Assembly: GCF_008632955.1 (NCBI RefSeq)
Contig: NZ_CP043959.1
Coordinates: 2,976,001-3,040,000 of the forward strand
Length of the DNA: 64,000 nt
Source of the DNA: Streptomyces tendae
Lineage (GTDB): Bacteria; Actinomycetota; Actinomycetes; Streptomycetales; Streptomycetaceae
Reading direction: 5' to 3'
A model generated the notes under the pieces. That model was not told the origin of the DNA. It did not search any database and was given only the letters and a program-made list of their open reading frames with translations. Each line of letters opens with the position of its first letter. The first letter of the stretch is position 1. Position numbers and translations under genes: made by a program. This document shows, in pieces, positions 41,720 through 52,325 of this stretch.

Positions 41720-42226
41720 GTGAACGGGGAGGCCGCGTACACGCTGGACACGCTGCGGGCGGTGGACCCGGCGGCGCGCGCGGACGTCCTGCGTGTCCTG
41801 GACCGTGTCGTGCGGGACCTCCCCGGCCGGTGGAGCCGCGGCCGGGGGGTGCCCCAGCTCATGGTGTCCCTCGACGGTCACGGGGGCGCCCGCACGGAGC
41901 GCACCGACCTGCGGGAGCTCTCCCGCCACGGGTACCTCGACGAGTTGCACCGCTGGGTCGACGCGGTCCCCCGGGACAGGGCGCGGGAACACGGCTGCGC
42001 CGCCCTGGTGTACGGCGACCGCATCCACGCGAGGATCAACCGGATCGGCCCCTATGGCGCCCCCCGTTTCGTTCCCGACACCCACGCCCACGTCCGTCTG
42101 GCGCACCGGGACCTGCGCGGGACGCTCGGCTTCGCCTTCCCCTTCCGGACCGAGGGCCGCCTCTTCCCCCGGCTGGTGTTCCACGACTGGGTGGCCGGGA
42201 CCCTGGAACGCGCCCGGCCCCGCTGA
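41720..42226 (+). CDS. hypothetical protein
   Basis: A 168-residue soluble alpha/beta-looking protein that I do not recognise. It begins VNGEAAYTLDTLRAVDPAARADVLRVLDRVVRDLPGRW and contains GVPQLMVSLDGHGGARTERTDLRELSRHGYLDELHRWVDAVP and a late LGFAFPFRTEGRLFPRLVFHDWVAG. There is no signal peptide or membrane span. The GTG start lies seven bases after a GATGAT element without a ribosome site, so it may be leaderless. The next 136 bases hold no gene. Confidence 0.6.
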   Translation: MNGEAAYTLDTLRAVDPAARADVLRVLDRVVRDLPGRWSRGRGVPQLMVSLDGHGGARTERTDLRELSRHGYLDELHRWVDAVPRDRAREHGCAALVYGDRIHARINRIGPYGAPRFVPDTHAHVRLAHRDLRGTLGFAFPFRTEGRLFPRLVFHDWVAGTLERARPR

Positions 42227-42362
42227 AAAGGCGTTGCCCCGTCTCCGCGCGACGCAGTTCACTGGATCCGGCGCCCGTCCTGCCCCGAAGTGCCCGGGAC
42301 CGGTTTCGTCGACGTGTGCGCCCCTTTCGGGCGTCCCTCTTTCCGTAACCAGGAGTTCGTGC

Positions 42363-43424
42363 GTGCAGGCAGCCGTCACCGTCACCCCCGCCCGTGTCCC
42401 GGAGCTGCTGCTCGGCCTCGCCACCGTGCGGCCGGTGTTCCTCTGGGGTGCGCCCGGCATCGGGAAGTCCTCCCTGGTGAGGGAGTTCGCCGAGAGCCTC
42501 GGGCTGGAGTGCGTGAGCCTGCTGGGCACCCAGTTGGCCCCCGAGGACCTGATCGGCGTGCCGCAGATCCGCGACGGCCGCTCGGTGTTCTGCCCGCCGG
42601 AGGCGATCGCCCGCGACGAGCCGTACTGCCTGTTCCTCGACGAGCTGAACGCGGCCACCCCGGACGTGCAGAAGGCGTTCTACTCGCTGATCCTCGACCG
42701 CCGCATCGGCGACTACGAACTGCCCAAGGGCTCCGTCGTGATCGGCGCCGGCAACCGTTCCACCGACAACGCCCTCGCCCGGCCCATCGCCTCCGCGCTG
42801 GTCAACCGCCTCACCCACGTGCACCTGGAGGCGTCCCCGAAGGACTGGCTGGTGTGGGCGGCGAACAACGGCATCCACCCGTGGATCATCGACCACCTCA
42901 CCGACCGTCCCGACCACCTGTGGTCCAAGCCGCCCAAGACCGAGGAGCCGTTCTCCACGCCCCGCTCGTGGCACATGCTCTCCGACGCGCTGCACTCCTT
43001 CGGCCGCGACCTCGACGAGGACACCCTGAAGGTCCTCGCGCACGGCACGCTCACCCCCGCGCACGCCACCGCCTTCTGCGGCTACGTCAAGATCGTGCGC
43101 AGCCGCTTCGGCATCGACGCCGTGCTCAAGGGCGAGGCCCGCTGGCCGCACCGCCCGGAGGACCGCGACCTGCTCTACTACCTCGCCGAGTCCTTCCGCG
43201 GCCGTCTGCTGAAGGAACTCCCGGCGACCAAGGAGCACATGTCCGCGGCCGGCCGGCAGACCGCGTACCGTGCCAAGGCGCTGCTGGTGCAGCTCGCCGA
43301 GATCTCCGTCGAGGTCGCCCAGACCGTCATCGCGCCCGACGCCGACGGCAACCCGCTGCTGCCGTCGTGGTTCCTCGTCGAGGCGGCCCGTGACATGCCC
43401 CGGCTGGTGGAGGCGCGCCGGTGA
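42363..43424 (+). CDS. MoxR-type AAA+ ATPase
   Basis: A 353-residue AAA+ ATPase of the MoxR class. Walker A is LWGAPGIGKSS near residue 27, the pore/beta-hairpin region has GTQLAPEDLIGVPQI, Walker B is CLFLDELNAATPDVQKAFY near 92, and sensor 1 is VVIGAGNRSTDN near 127. The GTG start has an AGGAG site. It overlaps the following HExxH/VWA gene by four bases. MoxR proteins usually remodel or metal-load a VWA partner, so the pair should work as one system. It does not read like a classic two-domain magnesium chelatase subunit. Confidence 0.9.
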   Translation: MQAAVTVTPARVPELLLGLATVRPVFLWGAPGIGKSSLVREFAESLGLECVSLLGTQLAPEDLIGVPQIRDGRSVFCPPEAIARDEPYCLFLDELNAATPDVQKAFYSLILDRRIGDYELPKGSVVIGAGNRSTDNALARPIASALVNRLTHVHLEASPKDWLVWAANNGIHPWIIDHLTDRPDHLWSKPPKTEEPFSTPRSWHMLSDALHSFGRDLDEDTLKVLAHGTLTPAHATAFCGYVKIVRSRFGIDAVLKGEARWPHRPEDRDLLYYLAESFRGRLLKELPATKEHMSAAGRQTAYRAKALLVQLAEISVEVAQTVIAPDADGNPLLPSWFLVEAARDMPRLVEARR

Positions 43425-45241
43425 GCCGCACCCGCGGCAAGGGCCCGCAGCCCAAGGGCGGCAAGGGGCAGCGCAAGCGCGACCTCGCGGCGGAGCGGTT
43501 CGCCGACGGGCTGCGGCTGATGCGGGCCAACCCCGCCCTGGCCGCCGTCGAGGTCGACGTCTGCCGCCGCGAGGACTGCGCCCTGGCCCCGCGGGACGGT
43601 CTGGTGCGCGTCGACTCGGACGCCGTGCTGCACGTCCACCCCGACCGGCAGGCCGACCCGGAGACCTGGGCGTGGGCCCTCGCGCACGCCGTCCTGCACC
43701 TCGGCTTCGGCCATGTCCCCGCCGCCGAAGGGCCCCGTACGCAGCCGGACCGCTGCGAGCTGGCCGCCCGTTGCGTCGTCGTCAACCGTTTCCTGCTCGG
43801 CTTCCCCGTCGGCAAGGCGCCCGAGGACCTGCCCGCCGCCTACCCCGACGGCGACGAGGAGCGGCTCGCCGCCGCCTGGCGGCGGAGCGGGATCCCCGCC
43901 GTCTACGAGCGCTGCGGCACCGCGGGCGACGACGCGGACCTGCACCTGGAGCGATGGCAGGGCTGGTACGGGCAGCCGCCGGACCACCAGCTGGCGTTCG
44001 CCACGGCGCTCACCCGCACGGTGTCCGCCGCGATGGACATGGCGGGCGGCCGCCGGGACAGCCTGGACGGCACGCCGGCCCCGCGCCGCCCCTGGCAGAA
44101 GGCGCTGAGCTGGTTCGTCTCCTCCTACCCGCTGCTCGGCGGCGTCGCCTCCGGCATGACCCTGGTCGCCGACGCGGAACTGGCCCGCGCCCACGGCATC
44201 TCCGTCGCCGCAGTCAACGCCGAGGCCGGCGAGATCTACGTCAACCCGCTGCGGCGCATGGAGGACGAGGAGTGGCGGTTCGTGCTGGCGCACGAGATGC
44301 TCCACGCCGCCCTGCGCCACGGTGACCGCTGCGGCCCGCGCGACCCGTTCCTCTTCAACGTCGCCTGCGACTTCGTCATCAACGGCTGGCTGGTGGAGAT
44401 GGACATCGGCACGATCCCCGAGGGCCTGCTGTACGACAAGGACCTCGCCGGGCTGTCCGCCGAGGAGGTCTACGACCGCATCGAGGGCGACCGCCGCGCA
44501 CGGCGCCTGGCCACCCCGCGCGGCAAGGGACTCGGCGACGTGCTCGGCGCCCCGCTCGGCCCGCCCCGTGACTGCGTCGGCCTCGACGGCTTCTACCGGC
44601 GCGGTCTCGCCCAGGGCCTGGACCTGCACGACCGCCAGGAGCGCGGGCTGCTGCCCGCCGGACTGGTCCAGGAGATCCGCACGCTCAGCCATCCGCCGCT
44701 GCCCTGGGACGCCCGGCTCGCCCGCTGGTTAGACGAGTTCGTGCCCCGTCCCGAACCGCTGCGGTCGTTCGCGCGGCCCTCCCGGCGTCAGGCGTCCACC
44801 CCGGACATCCCGCGCGCGGGCCGCCGGTTCCCGCCCGAGGAGGTCGCCCGCTGCACCTTCGGCGTCGTCCTCGACACCTCCGGCTCCATGAACAGCGTGT
44901 TGCTCGGCAAGGCGCTCGGCGCGATCGCCTCCTACGCCGGGTCCCGGGACGTGCCGGCCGCCCGCGTGGTGTTCTGCGACGCGGCACCGCACGACGCGGG
45001 CTACCTGCCGGTCGGCGAGATCGCCGGGAGGGTACGGGTGCGCGGCCGGGGCGGCACCGTCCTCCAGCCCGGCATCGACCTCCTCCAGCGCGCCGACGAC
45101 TTCCCGCCCGGCGCGCCCGTCCTGGTCATCACCGACGGCTGGTGCGACGTACTGCGGGTCCGGCGTGAGCACGCCTACCTGATCCCGCAGGGCGCGCGGC
45201 TGCCCTTCACCCCGAGGGGGCCCGTCTTCCGGGTGAGTTGA
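43421..45241 (+). CDS. DUF2201 putative metallopeptidase with VWA-like domain
   Basis: A 606-residue MoxR partner. The N-terminal DUF2201 peptidase-like domain holds HEMLHAALRHGDRCG near residue 288 (HExxH) and an earlier HAVLHLGFGH near 89 that looks like a degenerate copy. The C-terminal VWA-like domain starts at VARCTFGVVLDTSGSM near 480 with the MIDAS DxSxS and ends with VLVITDGWCD. A lysine/arginine-rich N-terminus opens it. Codon 437 is TTA (44729-44731), so translation may need the bldA leucyl tRNA. A metal-dependent protease or a metal-loading role is inferred. Confidence 0.82.
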   Translation: MSRTRGKGPQPKGGKGQRKRDLAAERFADGLRLMRANPALAAVEVDVCRREDCALAPRDGLVRVDSDAVLHVHPDRQADPETWAWALAHAVLHLGFGHVPAAEGPRTQPDRCELAARCVVVNRFLLGFPVGKAPEDLPAAYPDGDEERLAAAWRRSGIPAVYERCGTAGDDADLHLERWQGWYGQPPDHQLAFATALTRTVSAAMDMAGGRRDSLDGTPAPRRPWQKALSWFVSSYPLLGGVASGMTLVADAELARAHGISVAAVNAEAGEIYVNPLRRMEDEEWRFVLAHEMLHAALRHGDRCGPRDPFLFNVACDFVINGWLVEMDIGTIPEGLLYDKDLAGLSAEEVYDRIEGDRRARRLATPRGKGLGDVLGAPLGPPRDCVGLDGFYRRGLAQGLDLHDRQERGLLPAGLVQEIRTLSHPPLPWDARLARWLDEFVPRPEPLRSFARPSRRQASTPDIPRAGRRFPPEEVARCTFGVVLDTSGSMNSVLLGKALGAIASYAGSRDVPAARVVFCDAAPHDAGYLPVGEIAGRVRVRGRGGTVLQPGIDLLQRADDFPPGAPVLVITDGWCDVLRVRREHAYLIPQGARLPFTPRGPVFRVS

Positions 45242-45265
45242 GCCGTGATGTGATCGGATGGGACA

Positions 45266-45290
45266 GGACGCCCGGGTGACCCGGGCGTCC
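45266..45290. terminator. perfect hairpin terminator after the MoxR/VWA operon
   Basis: Perfect 11-bp arms GGACGCCCGGG and CCCGGGCGTCC with a three-base loop start 25 bases after the VWA gene stop and 53 bases before the OsmC gene. Confidence 0.8.
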
Positions 45291-45342
45291 GGACCGAGCA
45301 CCGCCGGACACACGGCCGGACTTTTCTCGAAAGGATTGCGTC

Positions 45343-45771
45343 ATGGCAACCACGCGCGCCGCACACACCGTCTGGGAAGGCAGCCTCTTCAAGGGCAGCG
45401 GGGTCGTCGCCTTCGACTCCTCGGGTGCCATCCCCGAGCAGCCGGTCACCTGGGCCTCGCGTGCCGAGGACGCGAACGGGAAGACCAGCCCCGAGGAGCT
45501 GATCGCCGCCGCGCACTCCAGCTGCTTCTCGATGGCCCTGTCCAACGGCCTCGACAAGGCGGGCAACCCGCCCACCCGGCTGACCACCAACGCCGAGGTC
45601 ACCTTCGTGCCCGGCCAGGGCATCACCGGCATCCACCTCACCGTCGAGGGCACCGTCCCCGGCCTGGACGAGGCCGGCTTCGTCGCCGCCGCCGAGGACG
45701 CCAAGGTGAACTGCCCGGTCAGCCAGGCGCTGAAGGGCACCGAGATCACCCTGACGGCGAAGCTCGCCTGA
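45343..45771 (+). CDS. OsmC family peroxiredoxin-like protein
   Basis: A 142-residue OsmC/Ohr-fold protein, which reduces organic hydroperoxides through two cysteines. The first is in AAAHSSCFSMALSNGL near residue 61 and the second in AKVNCPVSQALKGTEI near 126, with SPEELIAAAHSSC as the family signature and a catalytic glutamate in PEEL. Closest to the OsmC branch. It begins after a GAAAGGA-type site and is monocistronic between a terminator and the glycerophosphodiesterase gene. Confidence 0.92.
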   Translation: MATTRAAHTVWEGSLFKGSGVVAFDSSGAIPEQPVTWASRAEDANGKTSPEELIAAAHSSCFSMALSNGLDKAGNPPTRLTTNAEVTFVPGQGITGIHLTVEGTVPGLDEAGFVAAAEDAKVNCPVSQALKGTEITLTAKLA

Positions 45772-45851
45772 CCCGTCCGTACCGCCGGGCCACCGCAGGC
45801 CGTCCCCGCCGGGGCGGCCTGCGCCGCGTCCCGTCCCCGAAAGCCGCCATC

Positions 45852-46595
45852 ATGACGCCACGCCCCGCCGTCTCCGCCCACCGGGGAGGCACCGAGCGCG
45901 CCGCCCCGGCCAGCTGGGAGGCGTACCAGGACGCGCTCGCCACCGGCGCCGAGTACGTCGAGTTCGACGTCCGGCGCACCGCCGACGGGACCCTCGTCGT
46001 CCACCACGACCCCCGGGTGGGCGGCACCGGCCCCCTGCTGTCCACCCTCACCCGCGCCGAACTCGACGCCCGTGCCGGACACCCGGTGCCGCTCGTGGAC
46101 GACGTGATGGCGCTGGTCGCCGGGAAGCTCGTCGCGCACCTGGACCTGAAGGAGACCGGGTACGAGCGGGAGCTGATCGACCGCGCGGCCGCCCTGCTGG
46201 GTGAGGACGGGTTCGTCGCCACCACCCTGGAGGACCGCTCCGTCGCCGCCGTCACCGCCGCCCGCCCGGGCGTGCGCACCCTGCTCTCCCTGGGCCGCGA
46301 CGGCCGGGGTCTCGGCCGCCGCCGGCTGGTGCGGACCCGGATCAGCGAACTGCTGCCCCTGCGCCGCGTCCGGGCCTGCGGCGCCCACGGGGTCGCCGTG
46401 CACCAGCGGCTGGCCCGCGCCACCGTGCTGCGCGAGGCCGCCCGGGCCGGACTGTTCACCATGGTGTGGACGGTCAACGAGGACACGGCGATGCGGGCCT
46501 TCCTCCGTGACCCGCGGGTGGACGTCCTGGTCACCGACCGTCCCCGCCACGCCGTGCGGCTGCGCGACCACCCGGACGGGCCCACCGGGCGCTGA
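45852..46595 (+). CDS. glycerophosphodiester phosphodiesterase family protein
   Basis: A 247-residue GDPD TIM-barrel protein. The active-site motifs are SAHRGG at residues 9-14, EYVEFDVRRTADGTLVVHHDP near 39-59 with the metal Glu-x-Asp and general-acid histidine, and LDLKETGY near 98. The usual PENT is changed (RAAPASWEAY), a known tolerance in this family. It has no signal peptide, so it is probably cytoplasmic and releases glycerol-3-phosphate from phospholipid head groups. It ends shortly before the dnaK operator region. Confidence 0.88.
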   Translation: MTPRPAVSAHRGGTERAAPASWEAYQDALATGAEYVEFDVRRTADGTLVVHHDPRVGGTGPLLSTLTRAELDARAGHPVPLVDDVMALVAGKLVAHLDLKETGYERELIDRAAALLGEDGFVATTLEDRSVAAVTAARPGVRTLLSLGRDGRGLGRRRLVRTRISELLPLRRVRACGAHGVAVHQRLARATVLREAARAGLFTMVWTVNEDTAMRAFLRDPRVDVLVTDRPRHAVRLRDHPDGPTGR

Positions 46596-46613
46596 CAGCT
46601 CCCCGCCCGCACT

Positions 46614-46634
46614 CTTGACAACAGCCCGCTCAAG
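46614..46634. promoter_or_regulatory. HAIR-type HspR operator at dnaK
   Basis: CTTGACA, seven bases, GCTCAAG matches the HspR-associated inverted repeat CTTGAGT-N7-ACTCAAG at most arm positions, with conserved outer CTTGA/TCAAG. It overlaps a TTGACA -35 (46615-46620) whose possible -10 is TGTGCT at 46638, a 17-base spacer. HspR would block the promoter until heat shock. Confidence 0.75.
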
Positions 46635-46691
46635 TTTTGTGCTGGAAGTGTTCGGAAGTCCGGAGAGGTGCCCTGGCGGAAGGGGACAGCG

Positions 46692-48575
<1,884 letters not shown>

Positions 48576-48743
48576 GTCCGCACCCGCGCCCCGCCCGAGC
48601 CGGCGTCGGCCGGGCCGGCCGGGCGCACGCCGTGCGAAGGGGGCGGGGGCAGCGCTAGGCCCCGGAGGTCCGCGCGACGACCCGGTGCGGCGGGCGCGGA
48701 GGACGCACGCGCTCTCCGGCCCCCGAGGCCGGCCCCGCCGGGC

Positions 48744-49613
48744 TCAGCAGTGCTCCCGGCACTCCCGCAGCAGCTTCTCGGTGCGCTGGGTCGTGGCCGC
48801 CCGGGCCGTCATGTGGTCCAGCACCTCCAGGTGCACCGAGACCTCCTTGCGGGAGTCCAGGTACAGGGCGCCGGTCAGGTACTCGGTGAACACCATGTCC
48901 GGCAGCTCCGGCTCGGCGAACCGGAACAGCGAGAACGGCGCGTACGTGCCCGGGTGCGGGCCGTCCGCGAACTCCGCGATCTGCAGCGTGATCCGGTCCC
49001 GCTCGGAGTACTCCAGCAGCTTGTCCAGCTGCTCGCGCATCACCCGGCTGTCGGGGCTCACCGGGCGGCGCAGCACCGTCTCCTCCATCAGCACCCACAG
49101 GTGCGGCGGGTCCGGGCGCTCCAGCAGCCGCTGGCGCTCCATGCGCAGCGCCACGTGCCGCTCGACGGCCTCCGGTCCCGCCGTGCCGATGGTCCCGGCC
49201 TCCAGGACCGCCCGCGCGTAGTCCTCGGTCTGCAGCAGACCGGGCACGAAGTGCGGCTCGTAGGAGCGGATGATCCGGGCGGCGCCCTCCAGGCTGACGT
49301 ACAGGCTGAACCACTCGGGCAGCACGTCGTGGTACCGCTGCCACCAGCCGGGACGGTTCGCGTCCTCGGCGAGCAGGACGAACGTGTCGGTCTCGCTGTC
49401 GGGCACCCCGTAGGCCGCCAGCAGCATCTGCACGTACGGGATCTTCAGCGCGACCTCGGCGGTCTCCATCCGGCGGACGGTCGCCGGCGCCACCCGCAGG
49501 ATCCGGGCGGCCTCCTCCCGGGAGAGCCCGGCGGCCTCCCGCAACTCGTACAGCCGCCGTCCCAGAACCACCTGGCCCACGGTGGGTGCGGCCCGCCGCT
49601 CACTCAACGCCAT
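48744..49613 (-). CDS. XRE-family regulator with DUF5753 domain
   Basis: A 289-residue regulator. The N-terminal helix-turn-helix is LGRRLYELREAAGLSREEAARILRVAPATVRRMETAEV (residues 17-54). From about 90 the DUF5753 domain has GAARIIRSYEPHFVPGLLQTEDYARAVL, the hallmark of the large streptomycete family often paired with DUF397 proteins; no DUF397 gene is adjacent. Start ATG 49613 is chosen by family alignment. Convergent with dnaK across 168 bases that hold no other gene. Confidence 0.88.
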   Translation of the reverse strand: MALSERRAAPTVGQVVLGRRLYELREAAGLSREEAARILRVAPATVRRMETAEVALKIPYVQMLLAAYGVPDSETDTFVLLAEDANRPGWWQRYHDVLPEWFSLYVSLEGAARIIRSYEPHFVPGLLQTEDYARAVLEAGTIGTAGPEAVERHVALRMERQRLLERPDPPHLWVLMEETVLRRPVSPDSRVMREQLDKLLEYSERDRITLQIAEFADGPHPGTYAPFSLFRFAEPELPDMVFTEYLTGALYLDSRKEVSVHLEVLDHMTARAATTQRTEKLLRECREHC

Positions 49614-49802
49614 GCCTCCCCAACGCGCCCGGGCATGCGCTCATCCTGTCATGTCCCTCAGAGACTCTCACGCGCCGCGGACGACCGCCCGGTTTCACCG
49701 CCTCGCGCCGCATTACCCCGCACGTAATCGACCCGGTCCGGCCCGCACGGGATCGTGGACGCACCACAACCGGTGACCACTCCTGACGGAGGATGATGCC
49801 CC

Positions 49803-50228
49803 GTGTCCACGACCCCGCTCGCCGCGCCCGCCCGCACCGTGGAACCGCTGCGGACGCTGCGCCGCCTCCTGGCCCTCGACGCCGTGGTGACCGGCGCCAA
49901 CGCCGTCGCCTACCTCGCCCTGTCCGGACCGCTCGGCCGCTTCCTCGGTCTGGGGTCCGGCCTGCTGCTCGGAGCCGGCGCGTTCCTCGCCGCCTACGCG
50001 GCCGGCGTGGGCCTGCTGGCCGCCCGGCCGCACCCGCCGGTGCCCGGCGTGCGGATCGTCGTCGAGGCCAACCTCGCCTGGACGGTACTGAGTTTCGCCG
50101 CCCTCGCGCTGTGGCTGACGCCGACGGCCGCCGGCGCGCTGTGGATCGCGCTCCAGGCGCTCGCCGTGGCGGGCCTCACGCTGCTCCAGCACAGGGCGCT
50201 GGGGGCGCGTCAGCTCAGCCAGGTCTGA
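49803..50228 (+). CDS. hypothetical four-span membrane protein
   Basis: A 141-residue integral membrane protein with four predicted spans at about residues 25-45, 50-73, 84-104 and 108-128 and short loops. The GTG start follows a GGAGG site about ten bases upstream. The last 19 bases overlap the convergent XRE gene. It has no recognisable signature; similar small SPW- or DUF-type membrane proteins are common near regulators. It could be regulated by the neighbouring XRE proteins, but nothing shows this. Confidence 0.65.
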   Translation: MSTTPLAAPARTVEPLRTLRRLLALDAVVTGANAVAYLALSGPLGRFLGLGSGLLLGAGAFLAAYAAGVGLLAARPHPPVPGVRIVVEANLAWTVLSFAALALWLTPTAAGALWIALQALAVAGLTLLQHRALGARQLSQV

Positions 50229-51022
50229 AGGTACTCGGCCGTCGCCGGGTCCGCCGGGAGCAGCGTCTCCACGGCCAGTTCGGCGACGGTCACGTCCATC
50301 GGGGTGTTGAAGGTGGAGATGGACGACACGAACGACAGCGTCCGCCCCCGGTGCTCGATCACCATCGGCAGCGCGAAGTACGCCACCGGCTCGGCCGGTT
50401 CCTCCGGGCACGCGGTGTCCGGTACGGGGTACGCCGCCACCTCGTCGTACAGCGCCCGCAGCCGCTCCGAGCGGCGCAGGGCGATGTTGCGCCGCATCTG
50501 CTCCAGCAGATGGCCGCGCCACTCCCGCAGGTTCCGGATACGCGGCGCAAGCCCTCGCGGGTGCAGGGTCAGCCGCACCGCGTTCAGCGGCGGCGTCAGC
50601 AGCGCCTCGGGGACGCCGTCGAACAGCGCCAGGACCCCGCGGTTGGCCGCCACGACGTCGTACATCGCGTCCACCACCAGCGCCGGATACGGTTCGAAGC
50701 CGCCGATCAGCCGCTCGATGCCGGCGCGCACCACCTCCAGCGCGGGGTCGTCCAGCGGGTCTCCGGGTAGCGGGCGCGTAACCGGCCGCAGCAGCAGCGC
50801 GTTGCGCTCCCGCACGGGCACCTCCAGGTGCTCGGCGAGCCGCAGCACCATCTCCTCACTGGGCCGGGACGGGCCGGTCTCGATGAAGCTGATGTGGCGG
50901 GCGGAGGAGTCGGCGCGCAGGGCCAGCTCCAGCTGGCTGACCCGCCGCTGCTGCCGCCAGGCGCGCAGCAGCGGCCCCACGCCCTCGGTACGGGAAGCGG
51001 TGCCGGACGTGACGGTGGTCAT
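50210..51022 (-). CDS. XRE-family regulator (MmyB-like ligand domain)
   Basis: A 270-residue regulator. The HTH is LLRAWRQQRRVSQLELALRADSSARHISFIETGPSRPS (residues about 15-52). From residue 95 a MmyB-like domain carries YPALVVDAMYDVVAANRG and FDGVPEALLTPPLNAVRLTLHPRGLAPRIRNL, the ligand pocket seen in this group, which is proposed to bind fatty acids and is often paired with SDR genes. Start ATG 51022 has support from family length; a longer reading would add 40 unlikely residues. Its 3' end overlaps the convergent membrane-protein gene. Confidence 0.88.
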   Translation of the reverse strand: MTTVTSGTASRTEGVGPLLRAWRQQRRVSQLELALRADSSARHISFIETGPSRPSEEMVLRLAEHLEVPVRERNALLLRPVTRPLPGDPLDDPALEVVRAGIERLIGGFEPYPALVVDAMYDVVAANRGVLALFDGVPEALLTPPLNAVRLTLHPRGLAPRIRNLREWRGHLLEQMRRNIALRRSERLRALYDEVAAYPVPDTACPEEPAEPVAYFALPMVIEHRGRTLSFVSSISTFNTPMDVTVAELAVETLLPADPATAEYLQTWLS

Positions 51023-51147
51023 GCCAGGACGGTAGCCGAGGAGCGGCCGTGCGGGGGAGCCGCCCCTTCTCCGGCCAGGGCACGAGGGGGACTTCTGTGG
51101 CAGCCTGGACGCGGCACGAGAGCCGACCCGGCGAAGGAGCACCGACC

Positions 51148-51453
51148 ATGCCCGTCGAACCGCTGTCCCGGACGGAGATCGAGGCCCGGCTCGCCGAGCT
51201 GCCGGGCTGGACGCTCGACGGCGACCGCCTCACCCGCACCTACCGGCTCGGTTCGCACATGGCGGCGGCGGCCATGGTGGTCCATGTGGCCCGGGTGCAG
51301 GACGAGCTGGACCACCACTCCGACCTCACCCTCGGCTACCACACCGTCTCCCTGTCCGTGCACACCCACAGCGCGGGCGGCGCCGTCACCGAGAAGGACC
51401 TCGAGCTCGCCCGCAGGGTGGACGACCTGGCGCCCGCCCACGGGGCACACTGA
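51148..51453 (+). CDS. 4a-hydroxytetrahydrobiopterin dehydratase (pterin-4a-carbinolamine dehydratase)
   Basis: A 101-residue PCD/DCoH protein that dehydrates 4a-hydroxytetrahydropterin to quinonoid dihydropterin. The catalytic pattern is QDELDHHSDLTLGYHTVSLSVHTHSAGG near residues 51-78, with the ExxHH core intact. A GAAGGAG site is ten bases before the ATG. No aromatic amino acid hydroxylase is adjacent. It is followed six bases later by the methyltransferase gene. Confidence 0.93.
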   Translation: MPVEPLSRTEIEARLAELPGWTLDGDRLTRTYRLGSHMAAAAMVVHVARVQDELDHHSDLTLGYHTVSLSVHTHSAGGAVTEKDLELARRVDDLAPAHGAH

Positions 51454-51458
51454 GGCGC

Positions 51459-52202
51459 GTGCTGGACTACGACGAGGAAGCGGAGCGCTACGACGTCCTG
51501 CGCGGCGGGGAACCCCGCGCGGCGGCGGCCGCAGAGGCCGTACTGAGCCTGGTTCCGCGGCAGGCGCGGTGCCTGTTGGACGTGGCCTGCGGCACGGGCA
51601 TCGTCACCCGGCTGTTCCCGCGCGCCCGTCCCGGACTGCGGGTCACGGGCGCGGACCTCTCCGCGTCGATGACCCGGCTGGCCGCGGGCCGGCTGCCCGG
51701 GGCCGTGGTCCGCGCCGACAGCCGGCGGCTGCCCTTCCGCGACGCGTGCTTCGACGCGGTGGTCAGCGTGTGGCTGCTGCACCTGCTCACCGACCCCGGT
51801 GACGTGCGCGCCGTCATCCGTGAGTGCGCCCGGGTGCTGCGGCCCGGGGGCGTCTACGTCACGACCGTGCACAAAGGGCTCTCGCACAACGTCGGCAGCG
51901 ACATCGACGCCGTGCTCGCCGACCGCCCGCCGAGCCCCGTGCCCGACGCCCCCGGGACCGTCGCGTCCCGCGCTGCCGGGCAGGGCCTGGTCCCCGCGGG
52001 AGAGGCCCGCTTCCGGGGCCACGGCCAGGGCCGCAGCCCCCGCCGCACCGCGGACGACCTGCGACGCGGCTGGTTCGTCACCCTCCCGCCCGGTCACCCC
52101 CTCGTGGACGACTTCGCCACCCGCCTGGCAGCCCTCCCCGACCAGTCCCGCCCCCGCCCGGACCCGGTCTTCACCCTTCAGGCGTTCCGCAGGACGCCGT
52201 AG
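51459..52202 (+). CDS. class I SAM-dependent methyltransferase
   Basis: A 247-residue methyltransferase. SAM motif I is CLLDVACGTGIVTRLFPRA near residue 38, TGADLSASMTRLAAGRLPGAVVRADSRRLPF is motif II/III region, and VSVWLLHLLTDPGDVRAVIRECARVLRPGG follows, as in UbiE-like enzymes. The GTG start lies six bases after the dehydratase gene, so they are cotranscribed. Substrate unknown. Confidence 0.87.
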   Translation: MLDYDEEAERYDVLRGGEPRAAAAAEAVLSLVPRQARCLLDVACGTGIVTRLFPRARPGLRVTGADLSASMTRLAAGRLPGAVVRADSRRLPFRDACFDAVVSVWLLHLLTDPGDVRAVIRECARVLRPGGVYVTTVHKGLSHNVGSDIDAVLADRPPSPVPDAPGTVASRAAGQGLVPAGEARFRGHGQGRSPRRTADDLRRGWFVTLPPGHPLVDDFATRLAALPDQSRPRPDPVFTLQAFRRTP

Positions 52203-52216
52203 CGTCACGGACCGCC

Positions 52217-52302
52217 GCCCTCGCGCGTGCGAGGGCCGGACGGTCCCCCGTGTGCGAGGGGACCGCCCGGCCCGGTGGGCCCCGGCGTCAGGTGCCGGGG
52301 CC
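52217..52302. terminator. three-hairpin terminator between convergent genes
   Basis: Three perfect hairpins in a row: arms of 8 bp at 52217-52236, 7 bp at 52242-52264 and 9 bp at 52278-52302. They separate the methyltransferase gene from the convergent GH48 gene and probably stop both transcripts. Confidence 0.8.
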
Positions 52303-52325
52303 GGTACACGGAGCGTCGGCGGGGA

